Assembly (NCBI RefSeq): GCF_026130605.1
Contig: NZ_JANFAU010000010.1
Span: 95,920 to 159,919 of the forward strand
Direction of reading: 5' to 3'
Origin: Sphingomonas lycopersici
GTDB taxonomy: Bacteria > Pseudomonadota > Alphaproteobacteria > Sphingomonadales > Sphingomonadaceae
Length of the DNA stretch: 64,000 bases
Positions 29,201 through 37,844 of this stretch are shown here, one piece after another (the first letter of the stretch is position 1; each line of letters opens with the position of its first letter). Below the pieces are notes generated by a model. The model worked only from the letters and a program-made list of their open reading frames with translations. It had not been told where the DNA came from and made no database searches. Both the position numbers and the translations under genes were made by a program.

Positions 29201-29416
29201 GCCGGGATAGAGCGTCGAGACCTGGATCGTCGGGTAGTCGACCTCGGGTAATGCCGAGAGCGGCAGCGAGCGATAGGCGACGAGCCCGGCGAGCAGGATC
29301 GCGACCATCAGCAAGGTCGTCGCCACCGGGCGCAGGATGAACGCGCGCGACGGGCCGCCGGGCTGGGCGGGCGGCTCGGTCGGCATTGGCGCGGGGGGCG
29401 CGGCGGCGTCGCTCAT
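26258..29416 (-). CDS. RND multidrug efflux permease, MdtB/MuxB-like
   Basis: 1052 residues. Short Pro-rich cytosolic leader (MSDAAAPPAPMPTEPPAQPG) before PSRAFILRPVATTLLMVAILLAGLVAY. Pore-loop and relay signatures are LPEVDYPTIQVSTLYPGASP and GFVVDDAIVVLENISRHIED; the C-terminus ends like other HAE1 pumps (LIFSQVLTLFTTPVIFLGLE). With the adjacent MdtC-like protein it forms the two-permease inner-membrane pump known from MdtABC and MuxABC systems. Overlaps both neighbours by 4 nt. Confidence 0.94.
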   Translation of the reverse strand: MSDAAAPPAPMPTEPPAQPGGPSRAFILRPVATTLLMVAILLAGLVAYRSLPLSALPEVDYPTIQVSTLYPGASPDVMALTVTSPLERQFGQMPGLTRMTSASSSGASVITLQFRLDLSLDVAEQEVQAAINAANTLLPTDLPAPPIYAKVNPADAPIISLGITSDTRPLGEVQGIVERQFANKIAQVSGVGLVSMSGGQRPAVRIQANVAALAARGMSLETIRTAIGNANANAAKGSFDGPTKSWTIDANDQLGDVTSYRTLVIGFANGAPIRLSDVANVVEATENVRLGSWMNGKPAVVIDVQRQPGANVIGTVDAIKAGLPDLEAQLPADVHVTVLTDRTAGIRASVADVKLELVLAVLLVTLVIFLFLGSLRATIIASISVPLSLVGAFAAMYFLGFSINNLTLMSLTIASGFVVDDAIVVLENISRHIEDGMRPFEAALKGASEIGFTIISLTVSLIAVLIPLLFMGDVVGRLFREFAVTLAVTILLSAVVALTLVPMLSARWLRAEHEERQHRLSEVTRDWFDRVAHHYARALDWVMARAALTMLVFAGTLAVTGLLFYVIPKTLFPEQDTGQIAVTTSAAQDIGFTRMAGLQQQVAQALLADPSVASLSSAIGVDGQNATLSQGRMIVNLKPEGERGNLEEVLASLNHAVSNVPGMRVYFRPVQDLTIDTSTGVNAYRFSLQGADEALVDQWGAKLAAALKKDKHLNNVTSDVLANGRAVVVDINRDVAGRLGLSALAIDNALYDAFGQRIVSTIYTQSSQNRVILEAQPGTVADPQALGDLRIPLAGGASVPLSAVATIRTEDAPLVVAREAQFPAATIGFDLAPGVSLGSAVSAIERAERQIGVPPAITTNFTGAASAFKASLANELWLILAAIVVVYIVLGVLYESFVHPVTILSTLPSAGIGALLGLWLTGSGLGVIGIIGIVLLIGIVKKNAIMMIDFALDAMREEGADAHHAIRQAALLRFRPIMMTTFAALFAAIPLIFGGGMGHELRQPLGIAIAGGLIFSQVLTLFTTPVIFLGLENWRERGWRVRRGTAGEARPA

Positions 29417-30678
29417 CCGGCCGAATTGCCCTGACCGCGGTGGTGGCGGCCCTGACCGCCGCCGCCTTTACCGCCGCGACCGCCCGCACCGGGGCCGCCC
29501 TTGTCGCCCGGCAGGCGGACAGTCGATCCGTCCTCCAGCCCGTCGGCGCCTTCGGTGACGACCGTCGTGCCGGCGGCGATCCCCGAGAGGATCGCGACCT
29601 GCCCGTTGGCGCTCGGCCCGATCTTGACCGGGACCAGTTTCACCGTGCGGTCCTTCTGCAGCACGAACACGAAATCGCCCGGCGCGCCGTGGCGCACCGC
29701 GGTGACCGGCACCGTCACCGCATTGTGCAGCGTGTTGACCAGCATCGAGACGTTGACGAACTGGCTCGGGAACAGGGCATTGCCCTTGTTGTCGAACCGC
29801 GCCTTGGCCTTGACCGTGCCGGTGGTGGTGTCGACCTGATTGTCGAAGGTCAGGAAACGGCCGGTGACGAGCACCTTATTGTTGTTCTGGTCGAGCGCCT
29901 GCACCGGCAGCCCGGCGCCGCTCCCCGCGGCATGGCCGATGTCCGAAAGCTGCGCCTGCGGCAGTGCGAAGCCGACGTCGATCGGGTCGAGCTGGGTCAC
30001 CACGACGATGCCGTTGGTGTCCGAAGGGGTGAGGTAATTGCCGATATCGACCTGGCGGATGCCGACGCGCCCGGTGATCGGCGATTTCACCGCGGTGTAA
30101 TTGAGGTTGAGTTCGGCGGTGCCGATCGCGGCGCGGTCGGCGGCGACGGTGCCGGTGAGCTGGCGGACGGTGGCGCGTTGCGTATCGACCTGCTGGCTCG
30201 CGATCGAATCCTGCTTGAGCAGGGTCTCGTAGCGGTTGAGGTCGACTTGCGCCGCAGCGAGCTGCGCGGTGTCGCGCGCCAGATTGGCCTTGGCCTGCGC
30301 GAGCGCGAGTTGATACGGGCGCGGGTCGATCTGCGCCAGCACCTGTCCCTGGCGAACGATCTGCCCTTCGGTGAACAGCAATTTGAACAGGGTGCCGGCG
30401 AGCTGGGTGCGCACCGTCGCGGTGACGAGCGGCTGGACGGTGCCGAGCGCGGTGACATAGACCGGCATATCGGCGGTCGCCGCCTTGCCGACCGACACTG
30501 CCGCAGGCGGCCGCCCGCCGCCGCGGTCGCCGCCGCTCTTGGCGATGCGATTCGCCGCGAACGCGATCAGCGCGAGCACGACGACGATGATCGCGACGAT
30601 CTTCCACGATCTGCGCCGCGGCGGCGCCGGTTCCACCCCCGCATGCTGCCCGGCAACCTGATCGTGATCGTCGGCCAT
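29413..30678 (-). CDS. RND periplasmic adaptor (membrane fusion protein), MdtA-like
   Basis: 421 residues from ATG 30678. One N-terminal membrane anchor (KIVAIIVVVLALIAFAANRI, residues 26-45), barrel-sandwich and hairpin domain (GTVQPLVTATVRTQLAGTL, LAQIDPRPYQLALAQAKANL) and a Gly-rich tail (GGPGAGGRGGKGGGGQGRHH). The segments LTPSDTNGIVVVTQLDPIDV match MdtA. First gene of the minus operon, bridging permeases and outer-membrane factor. An upstream codon at 30738 is in frame but AAGGAAGAAG precedes 30678. Confidence 0.93.
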   Translation of the reverse strand: MADDHDQVAGQHAGVEPAPPRRRSWKIVAIIVVVLALIAFAANRIAKSGGDRGGGRPPAAVSVGKAATADMPVYVTALGTVQPLVTATVRTQLAGTLFKLLFTEGQIVRQGQVLAQIDPRPYQLALAQAKANLARDTAQLAAAQVDLNRYETLLKQDSIASQQVDTQRATVRQLTGTVAADRAAIGTAELNLNYTAVKSPITGRVGIRQVDIGNYLTPSDTNGIVVVTQLDPIDVGFALPQAQLSDIGHAAGSGAGLPVQALDQNNNKVLVTGRFLTFDNQVDTTTGTVKAKARFDNKGNALFPSQFVNVSMLVNTLHNAVTVPVTAVRHGAPGDFVFVLQKDRTVKLVPVKIGPSANGQVAILSGIAAGTTVVTEGADGLEDGSTVRLPGDKGGPGAGGRGGKGGGGQGRHHRGQGNSAG

Positions 30679-30768
30679 GCTGTTCTTCTTCCTTCGATTC
30701 GATGACGATCGGGGCGTCCACGCGGGACACCGACGCAATCTCTTTCGCTTCCTAGCCTTTCGTGATCC

Positions 30769-31677
30769 TTACGATTGCCCCTTCGCGTCAAGGCGCAATT
30801 CGTCGATCGTGTCGCGAAATGCCTCCGCGGTGGGGGAAAGCGACAGACCGTGGACCAACCACAACCGGCTCGGCACCGGGGTCGCGAGGCGGCGATAGAC
30901 GACATTCTCGAGGTGCAGCCGCTCCAGTGAGCGCGAGAGGATCGTCGCGCCGAACCCCGCGGCGACCAGCCCGAGCAGCGTCGCGAAGCTGCTCGCCTCA
31001 TGCGCGATCTGCGGCTCGAACCCGGCCTCGTGGCACAGCCCGAAGAAATATTCGTTGAACCCCGCGCCCAGCGTCGGCGCATAGAGCACCAGCGGAATCG
31101 CGGCGAGATCGGCGACCGTCGGATCGTCGGGCCGGTCGGCGAGCGGATGCCCCGCGCGCACCGCCACCACCATATCTTCCTCGAGGATGCAGCGCGCGGA
31201 GAATTCGTCGGGCAGGCATGGCGCGCGGATGCCGCGCACCAGCGCGATATCGAGCCCGCCGCGGCGCAGCGCCTCGATCTGCGCGTCGCGCGCCAGATCG
31301 TTGAGCGTCAGCTGCACCTCGGGATAATTCTCCCGGAAGCGATAGAGGGTGGAGGCGATCAGCGGCACGAACGGCGCCGACGAGGTGAAGCCGATGCGGA
31401 GCCGCCCGAGCTCGCCGCGCCCGGCGAGCCGCGCGGTCTCGATCGCGTGATCGGCCTGCGACAATGTCGCGCGCGCCTCGGGGACGAACAATTCGCCCGC
31501 CTCGGTCAGCCGCACGCGGCGGCTGGTGCGATCGAACAGCCGGGTGCCGAGCTCATCCTCCAGCGCGCGGATCTGCTGGCTGAGCGGGGGTTGCGAGATG
31601 CCGAGTCGCTGCGCGGCGCGGCCGAAATGCATCTCCTCGGCAACGCACAGGAAATAGCGCAGATGGCGAAGGTCCAA
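30769..31677 (-). CDS. LysR-family transcriptional regulator
   Basis: 302 residues. Winged helix at residues 1-60: LRHLRYFLCVAEEMHFGRAAQRLGISQPPLSQQIRALEDELGTRLFDR. The effector domain starts with LRIGFTSSAPFVPLIASTLYRF. The C-terminal half is complete. It lies at the head of the minus efflux operon (90 bp before the adaptor gene) and divergent from the plus efflux operon, so it may control either or both. The inducer is unknown. Confidence 0.92.
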   Translation of the reverse strand: MDLRHLRYFLCVAEEMHFGRAAQRLGISQPPLSQQIRALEDELGTRLFDRTSRRVRLTEAGELFVPEARATLSQADHAIETARLAGRGELGRLRIGFTSSAPFVPLIASTLYRFRENYPEVQLTLNDLARDAQIEALRRGGLDIALVRGIRAPCLPDEFSARCILEEDMVVAVRAGHPLADRPDDPTVADLAAIPLVLYAPTLGAGFNEYFFGLCHEAGFEPQIAHEASSFATLLGLVAAGFGATILSRSLERLHLENVVYRRLATPVPSRLWLVHGLSLSPTAEAFRDTIDELRLDAKGQS

Positions 31678-31880
31678 CGATCATGTCCCGTTACATATTG
31701 ATCAAGCTATATTATATATTAGACCCGACCCGACCAAGGGCGCATTGGCGCGTGCCGACGATCGGCCATGCCGCTGCGGGAGAGCGAGCAAGGCGATTCG
31801 TATGTCCAGCAGGAGAGTGGACGAGGCATAAACGTCGTGCGGCGCGGGTGCGTCGTGCGGCGTCAGCTTGAGGATATTGG
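31678..31880. promoter_or_regulatory. AT-rich divergent promoter region of the LysR gene and the plus-strand RND operon
   Basis: A 203-bp gap. At 31692-31722 it turns strongly AT-rich, with TGATCA (31699-31704) and TATATTATATATTAG just after, unlike the surrounding GC-rich DNA; T-N11-A spacings of the LysR kind can be drawn here. The rest (31723-31880) shows no gene; GGAGAG at 31820-31825 is not placed to serve the 31881 start. Confidence 0.4.
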
Positions 31881-34800
31881 ATGATCGGTATCGTCAAGGT
31901 CGCGCTGACAAGACCGTTGACCTTCATTGTTATGGCGATCCTGATCGCGATCGTCGGGGTTCTGGCGGCGATCCGCACGCCGGTGGATATGTTCCCGAAT
32001 ATCCGCATCCCGGTGGTCGCCGTCGCCTGGACCTATGCCGGGCTGCCGCCGCAGGACATGTCGGACCGGCTGATCACCCCCTATGAGCGCGTGCTGACCA
32101 CCACGGTCAACGACATCGAGCATATCGAGAGCCAGTCGCTGCAGGGCATCGGGGTGGTGAAGGTCTATTTCCAGCCCGGCGTCGACATCCGCACCGCGAC
32201 CGCGCAGATCACCTCCGCCTCGCAGACGATCCTCAAGCAATTGCCGCCGGGCACCAATCCGCCGCTGATCCTCAACTACAGCGCATCGACGGTGCCGATC
32301 CTGCAGCTCGCGCTTTCGGGCAAGGGCCTGTCGGAACAGCAATTGTTCGATATCGGCCAGAACCAGATCCGCACCCAGCTGGTGACGATCCCCGGCCTTG
32401 CCATGCCCTATCCCTCGGGCGGCAAGCAGCGCCAGATCCAGATCGACCTCGATCCGCTCGCGCTCCAGTCCAAGGGGCTGTCGGCGCAGGATGTCGGCAA
32501 CGCGATCGCGGCGCAGAACCAGATCAACCCGGCGGGCTTCGTCAAGATCGGGCCGACGCAATATAGCGTGCGGCTCAACAACGCGCCGGATTCGGTCGAG
32601 GGGCTCAACGCGCTGCCGGTCAAGGTGGTCAACGGCGCGACGATCTACATGCGCGACGTGGCGCATGTGAAGGACGGCAACGGCCCGCAGACCAATGTCG
32701 TCCATGTCGAGGGCGGGCGCTCGGTGCTGCTCACCGTGCTCAAGAACGGCGCGACCTCGACATTGTCGATCGTCGAGGGGGTGAAGCAGGCGATCCCGCG
32801 CATCGCCGCGGGGCTGCCCGATACGCTCAAGATCCTGCCGGTCGGCGACCAGTCGCTGTTCGTCAAGGCGGCGGTGTCGGGGGTGGTGAAGGAGGGCGCG
32901 ATCGCCGCCGCGCTGACCAGCCTGATGATCCTGTTATTCCTCGGCTCGTGGCGCTCGACGATCATCATCGCGATCTCGATCCCGCTCGCGATCCTGGCCG
33001 CGATCGCCGCGCTGGCGGCGTTCGGCCAGACGATGAACGTGATGACGCTGGGCGGGCTCGCGCTTGCGGTCGGCATCCTCGTCGACGACGCGACGGTGAC
33101 GATCGAGAACATCAACTGGCACCTCGAACAGGGCAAGGGCGTCACCGAATCGATCCTCGACGGCGCGCAGCAGATCGTCACCCCGGCGTTCGTTTCCTTG
33201 CTGTGCATCTGCATCGTGTTCGTGCCGATGTTCTTCCTCCCCGGGGTCGCCGGCTTCCTGTTCGTGCCGATGGCGCTGTCGGTCGTCTTCTCGATGATCG
33301 CCTCGTTCATCCTGTCGCGCACCCTGGTGCCGACGATGGCGATGTATCTGCTCAAGCCGCACCGGGCGGGCGAGGACGCGCATGCCGCGGGCGATGCCGC
33401 TGCGCGCAATCCCCTGGTTCGCTTCCAGCGCGGGTTCGAGGCGCGGTTCGAGCGGATCCGCACCGCTTATGGCGGGATGCTGTCGCGCGCCTTGGGTGCG
33501 CGCCGCCCGTTCCTGCTCGGCTTCCTCGCGGTGGTGCTCTTGTCGTTCGGGCTGATGCCGTGGCTGGGCAGCAATTTCTTCCCCAGCGTCGATTCGGGGC
33601 AGATCGCGCTCCACGTCCGCACCCCGATGGGGACGCGGATCGAGGATGCCGCGGCGCGCTTCGACACGATCGGCCGCACGGTGCGCGAGATCGTCCCCGC
33701 CGGCGAGGTGGCGTCGATGGCCGACAATATCGGGCTGCCGGTCAGCTCGATCAACACCGTCTACAACAACAGCGGGACGATCGGGCCGCAGGACGGCGAC
33801 ATCCTGATCACGCTCAAGGAAGGCCATGTGCCGACCGAGAAGATCGTCGCCACGCTGCGTCGCGAACTGCCGCGCCGCTTCCCCGGCACGACCTTCTCCT
33901 TCCTCCCGGCGGACATCACCAGCCAGATCCTCAATTTCGGCGCGCCGGCCCCGATCGATGTGCAGGTTTCGGGCAAGGATCAGGCCGCGGTGCGCGCTTA
34001 TGCCGAAAAGCTGCTGGCCAAGATCGCGCGCATCCCCGGGCTTGCCGATGCGCGGATCCAGCAGCCGGGGCGGTCGCCGCAGCTCGACGTCAACGTCGAT
34101 CGCTCGCGCGTCAGCCAATATGGCCTCACCGAGCGCGACGTGACGAACAGCCTCGGCACCTCGCTCGCGGGCAGCGCGCAATCGGCGCCGGTGTTCTTCG
34201 TCGATCCGAAGAGCGGCGTCTCCTATTCGGTGATCGCGCAGGCGCCCGAATATCTGGTCGGATCGATCAACGCGCTGAGCAACGTGCCGATCTCGGGCGC
34301 GCCTGGCGCCAGCACGCAGCCGCTGGGCGGGATCGCGGGGATCAGCCGGTCGAACACCGTGCCGATCATCTCGCACTATAATATCCAGCCGGTGATCGAC
34401 CTCTACGCCACCACCCAGGGCCGCGATCTCGGCGCGGTGTCGCGTGATGTCGATCGCGCGATCAAGTCGCTCGAAAAGGAATTGCCGAAGGGCGCCACCG
34501 TCACCATTCGTGGCCAATATGCCACGATGAACACGGCTTTTTCCGGGCTGGCCTTCGGCCTCGCCGGGGCGGTCGTGCTGATCTACCTGTTGATCGTGGT
34601 CAATTTCCAGAGCTGGCTCGATCCGTTCGTGATCATCACCGCCTTGCCCGCCGCGCTCGCCGGGATCGTGTGGATGCTGTTCACCACCGGCACCACGCTG
34701 TCGGTGCCGGCGCTGACCGGCGCGATCATGTGTATGGGGGTTGCGACCGCCAATTCGATCCTTGTCGTCAGCTTCGCGCGCGAGCGGCTCGATGCGCTGG

Positions 34801-35072
34801 GCGATGCGACCAAGGCCGCGCTCGAGGCGGGGATGGTGCGTTTCCGCCCGGTGCTGATGACCGCGCTCGCGATGATCATCGGCATGGGGCCGATGGCGCT
34901 GGGGCTCGGCGAGGGCGGCGAGCAGAACGCCCCGCTCGGTCGCGCGGTGATCGGCGGGCTGATCTGTGCGACGATCGCCACCCTGTTCTTCGTCCCCACC
35001 ATTTTCGCGCTGGTCCACCGCAAGCGCGACGCCCGGCAACCTTCCGTCGAGATGCAGCCCGCCCATGTCTGA
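31881..35072 (+). CDS. RND efflux permease, HAE1 family
   Basis: 1063 residues. N-terminus MIGIVKVALTRPLTFIVMAILIAIV, then RTPVDMFPNIRIPVVAVAW, the relay motif ALAVGILVDDATVTIENINWHLEQGKG, and the C-terminal LGLGEGGEQNAPLGRAVIGGLI. It lacks the DVDYPTI-type loop of MdtB proteins and belongs to a different RND branch, often paired with small adaptors. First of a permease-adaptor-outer-membrane-factor operon on plus; stop overlaps the adaptor start by 8 nt. Substrate unknown (multidrug or solvent type most likely). Confidence 0.93.
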   Translation: MIGIVKVALTRPLTFIVMAILIAIVGVLAAIRTPVDMFPNIRIPVVAVAWTYAGLPPQDMSDRLITPYERVLTTTVNDIEHIESQSLQGIGVVKVYFQPGVDIRTATAQITSASQTILKQLPPGTNPPLILNYSASTVPILQLALSGKGLSEQQLFDIGQNQIRTQLVTIPGLAMPYPSGGKQRQIQIDLDPLALQSKGLSAQDVGNAIAAQNQINPAGFVKIGPTQYSVRLNNAPDSVEGLNALPVKVVNGATIYMRDVAHVKDGNGPQTNVVHVEGGRSVLLTVLKNGATSTLSIVEGVKQAIPRIAAGLPDTLKILPVGDQSLFVKAAVSGVVKEGAIAAALTSLMILLFLGSWRSTIIIAISIPLAILAAIAALAAFGQTMNVMTLGGLALAVGILVDDATVTIENINWHLEQGKGVTESILDGAQQIVTPAFVSLLCICIVFVPMFFLPGVAGFLFVPMALSVVFSMIASFILSRTLVPTMAMYLLKPHRAGEDAHAAGDAAARNPLVRFQRGFEARFERIRTAYGGMLSRALGARRPFLLGFLAVVLLSFGLMPWLGSNFFPSVDSGQIALHVRTPMGTRIEDAAARFDTIGRTVREIVPAGEVASMADNIGLPVSSINTVYNNSGTIGPQDGDILITLKEGHVPTEKIVATLRRELPRRFPGTTFSFLPADITSQILNFGAPAPIDVQVSGKDQAAVRAYAEKLLAKIARIPGLADARIQQPGRSPQLDVNVDRSRVSQYGLTERDVTNSLGTSLAGSAQSAPVFFVDPKSGVSYSVIAQAPEYLVGSINALSNVPISGAPGASTQPLGGIAGISRSNTVPIISHYNIQPVIDLYATTQGRDLGAVSRDVDRAIKSLEKELPKGATVTIRGQYATMNTAFSGLAFGLAGAVVLIYLLIVVNFQSWLDPFVIITALPAALAGIVWMLFTTGTTLSVPALTGAIMCMGVATANSILVVSFARERLDALGDATKAALEAGMVRFRPVLMTALAMIIGMGPMALGLGEGGEQNAPLGRAVIGGLICATIATLFFVPTIFALVHRKRDARQPSVEMQPAHV

Positions 35073-36273
35073 CATGTCCCACGTCAAAACTCTCACCGAC
35101 GCCCCGGCGCAGTCCGACGGCCCCAGCCCGCGCACGCTGAAGCGCGCCGGGATCATCGCGGGGGTCGCGGCGATCGCGATCGTCGCGGCCGGCATCGCGA
35201 CGCGGATCGGCGCGACCGGCGACCTCAAGGAAGTCGCCGCGGACGCGGCGGTCCCCAGCGTCTCGGTCGTCACGCCCAAGGCCGGCGGCGCGCGCGACGC
35301 GCTGGTGCTGCCGGGCAATGTCCAGGCGCTCAACAGCGCGGCGATCTACGCGCGGACCAACGGCTATGTCAGCCGCTGGCTCGCCGATATCGGCGATCGC
35401 GTCCACGCCGGCCAGCCGCTCGCGATCCTCGACGCGCCCGAGGTCGACCAGCAGCTCGCACAGGCAAGCGCCGATTATCAGACCGCGCTCGCCAACCAGA
35501 AGCTCGCCGCGACCACCGCGCAGCGCTGGAGCACGATGCTCGCCAAGGATGCGGTGTCGCGGCAGGAGGCGGACGAGAAGACCGGCGATCTCGCCGCCAA
35601 GTCCGCGCTCGCCAATGCCGCGCTGGCCAATGTCCGCCGGCTGCGCGCGGTGCTCGGCTTCACCCGGCTCTACGCGCCGTTCGACGGGGTGGTCACGAGC
35701 CGCTCGGCGCAGATCGGCCAGCTCGTGGTGTCGGGCAATGCCGCCGCGCAGCCGTTGTTCACCGTCTCCGACGTGCGGCGGATGCGCATCTACGTCCGCG
35801 TGCCGCAAGGCTATTCGGCGCAGGTCCATCCGGGGATGGAGGCCAGCCTGTCGCTGCCCGAATATCCCCAGCGCACCTTCGCCGCGACGCTGACCCGCAG
35901 CGCCGGCGCGGTCGACGCGCAATCGGGCGCGGTGCTGGTCGAGCTGCAGGCACCCAACCCCGACGGCGCGCTGAAGCCCGGCGCCTTCGCGCAGGTTTCG
36001 TTCAAGGTCGGCGCGGGCGGCGGCAATGTGCTGAGCGTGCCCGGTAGCACGATCCTCTACGGCAATGACGGGCCGACCGTCGCGGTGGTCGACGGCAACG
36101 GCCGGGTGACGGTGAAGCCGGTGACGATCGCCAGCGACGAGGGCAAGACGGTGGCGATCTCGGCCGGGCTCGCCCCCGGCGACCGCGTCGTCGACAGCCC
36201 GCCCGACGCGATCCACACCGGCGATCATGTCCGCGTGCAGAATGCGGGCAAGGGCGCGGCGCATGCGGGGTAA
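35065..36273 (+). CDS. RND efflux periplasmic adaptor subunit
   Basis: 402 residues. Membrane anchor AGIIAGVAAIAIVAAGIATRI near residues 28-48; lipoyl/barrel-sandwich strands with GNVQALNSAAIYARTNGYVSRWLADIGDRVHAGQPLAILDAPEVDQQL; short alpha-hairpin; RLYAPFDGVVTSRSAQIGQLV and the beta-barrel. The ATG at 35065 overlaps the permease stop; a longer frame from 34966 would only repeat permease DNA in another frame. Links the permease to the outer-membrane factor downstream. Confidence 0.92.
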   Translation: MSDMSHVKTLTDAPAQSDGPSPRTLKRAGIIAGVAAIAIVAAGIATRIGATGDLKEVAADAAVPSVSVVTPKAGGARDALVLPGNVQALNSAAIYARTNGYVSRWLADIGDRVHAGQPLAILDAPEVDQQLAQASADYQTALANQKLAATTAQRWSTMLAKDAVSRQEADEKTGDLAAKSALANAALANVRRLRAVLGFTRLYAPFDGVVTSRSAQIGQLVVSGNAAAQPLFTVSDVRRMRIYVRVPQGYSAQVHPGMEASLSLPEYPQRTFAATLTRSAGAVDAQSGAVLVELQAPNPDGALKPGAFAQVSFKVGAGGGNVLSVPGSTILYGNDGPTVAVVDGNGRVTVKPVTIASDEGKTVAISAGLAPGDRVVDSPPDAIHTGDHVRVQNAGKGAAHAG

Positions 36274-37807
36274 GGCCAGTCGCGTTAAGTCGGGGCCAGC
36301 TAACTTTCCGTTCGGGCTGAGCCTGTCGAAGCCCTGCACTTTCTTCCGCGCAGGAAGTGCAGCCCTTCGACAAGCTCAGGGCGAACGGATCTCGGCAAAA
36401 GCTCTGCCCGCCAACCGCGCCAGCCTGTCGCTCGCCGTGGCCGCGCTGCTCGGCGGATGCTCGATGGCCCCGGCCTACCGCCCGCCGGCGATCGCGACCC
36501 CCGCCGCGTACAAGGAAGTGCCGGGCTGGACCGCCGCGACCCCGCTCGATGCGGCACCGCGCGGACAATGGTGGACGGCGTTCAACGATCCCGTCCTCGA
36601 CGATCTCGAGACGCGCGCCGCCGCGGCCAGCCCGACGCTCGCCGCGGCCCTCGCGCGCTACGACGCGGCGCGCGCTGCGGCGCGGGTCGACAATGCCGAT
36701 CTGTTTCCGACGATCGGGGTCAACGCGCAGGCCGGGCGCCAGCGCCAGTCCGCCAATCGCCCGCTGACCAACGGCACCGCGCCGACCTATGACAATTATG
36801 TCGTCGGCGGTGCGCTGAGCTACGAGATCGATCTGTGGGGCCGGGTGCGCAACAAGGTCGCGGCGGCGCGCGCCGATGCGGCGGCGAGCGCAGGCGATCT
36901 CGCCTCGGCGCAGCTCAGCCTGCAGGCGGCGGTCGCCGATGCCTATGCCCGGCTGCGCGGATTGGATGCCGAGGCGGACCTGCTGCGCCGCTCGGTCGAG
37001 GCGTTCAACCGCGCCTATGAGCTGACCGCGACGCGCCACGACGGCGGGCTCGCCTCCGGGGTCGACGTCAACCGCGCGCGGACCGTGCTGTCGAACGCGC
37101 GCGCGCAGATTTCCGCGGTGGCGAACCAGCGCGCGGCGACCGAGCATGAGATCGCCGCGCTGATCGGCGCGGTCGCCTCCGATTTCGCGATCGCGCCGCG
37201 CATCCAGCCGCCGGGGACGCTCGCGGTGCCCGCCGCCGCGCCGTCCGCCTTGCTCCAGCGCCGCCCCGATATCGCCGCGGCCGAGCGCCGGATGTACGCC
37301 GCCAATGCGCGGATCGGGGTGGCGCGCGCCGCTTTCTTCCCGACGCTCTCGCTCGGCCTTTCCGGCGGGTGGCAGACGACCGGTCCGTCTCTGCTCTCCA
37401 CCCCCAGCGCCTTCTGGGGGCTGGGGCCGCTCGTCTCGGCGCTGACCCTGTTCGACGGCGGGCGGCGGCGTGCCGAGGTCGGGCTGTCGCGCGCGCAATA
37501 TGACGAGGCGGCGGCGGATTATCGCGACACCGTGCTCGGCGCGTTCCGCCAGGTCGAGGATGCGCTTGCCGCGGGCCGCTATCTCGCGACCCAGGCGGTC
37601 GAGCAGCGCGACGCCGCCACCGCGGCGCAGCGCACCAGCGATCTCGCGCTGACCCGCTATCATGACGGCGCGGCGGATTATCTGGAGGTGGTCACCGCGC
37701 AGACCGAGGCGCTCGATTCCGAACGCGCGCTGATCGCGGTCGAGACCAGCCGGATGCGCGCGGGGATCGCGCTGGTGAAGGCACTGGGCGGCGCCCCGAC
37801 CGCCTGA
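36263..37807 (+). CDS. RND efflux outer-membrane lipoprotein with repeat-derived N-terminal extension
   Basis: 514 residues from ATG 36263, NodT/OprM family: lipobox ALLGGC (C66 in this count), MAPAYRPP, two OEP repeats and LLQRRPDIAAAERRMYAANARIGV. The hydrophobic signal core is LSLAVAALLGGC. No ATG, GTG or TTG lies between the palindromic repeat (36308-36388) and that core, except codons inside it, so the start must be at or before 36263 and the repeat is translated in frame, giving about 26 residues in the n-region (FGLSLSKPCTFF..RQAQGER). A rare CTG start after the repeat is the alternative. Overlaps the adaptor stop by 11 nt. Confidence 0.85.
   Translation: MRGKASRVKSGPANFPFGLSLSKPCTFFRAGSAALRQAQGERISAKALPANRASLSLAVAALLGGCSMAPAYRPPAIATPAAYKEVPGWTAATPLDAAPRGQWWTAFNDPVLDDLETRAAAASPTLAAALARYDAARAAARVDNADLFPTIGVNAQAGRQRQSANRPLTNGTAPTYDNYVVGGALSYEIDLWGRVRNKVAAARADAAASAGDLASAQLSLQAAVADAYARLRGLDAEADLLRRSVEAFNRAYELTATRHDGGLASGVDVNRARTVLSNARAQISAVANQRAATEHEIAALIGAVASDFAIAPRIQPPGTLAVPAAAPSALLQRRPDIAAAERRMYAANARIGVARAAFFPTLSLGLSGGWQTTGPSLLSTPSAFWGLGPLVSALTLFDGGRRRAEVGLSRAQYDEAAADYRDTVLGAFRQVEDALAAGRYLATQAVEQRDAATAAQRTSDLALTRYHDGAADYLEVVTAQTEALDSERALIAVETSRMRAGIALVKALGGAPTA
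36308..36388. repeat. Sphingomonad palindromic repeat, copy 4 of 5, inside a coding region
   Basis: 81 bp, ends CCGTTCGGGCTGAGC and GCTCAGGGCGAACGG. The element has no stop in the outer-membrane-factor frame and its length is a multiple of 3, so the frame passes through it. Its hairpin would lie in the mRNA between the adaptor stop and the lipoprotein signal. Confidence 0.92.
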
Positions 37808-37844
37808 TAGGATTCCCCCTTTCGACAACGGGGAGGATAACGGG

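Noticed and set aside
36227..36262. Earlier ATG codons (36227, 36242) for the outer-membrane factor
   Set aside because: Both lie deeper in the adaptor gene; 36263 needs the least overlap, though the exact start is unproven.
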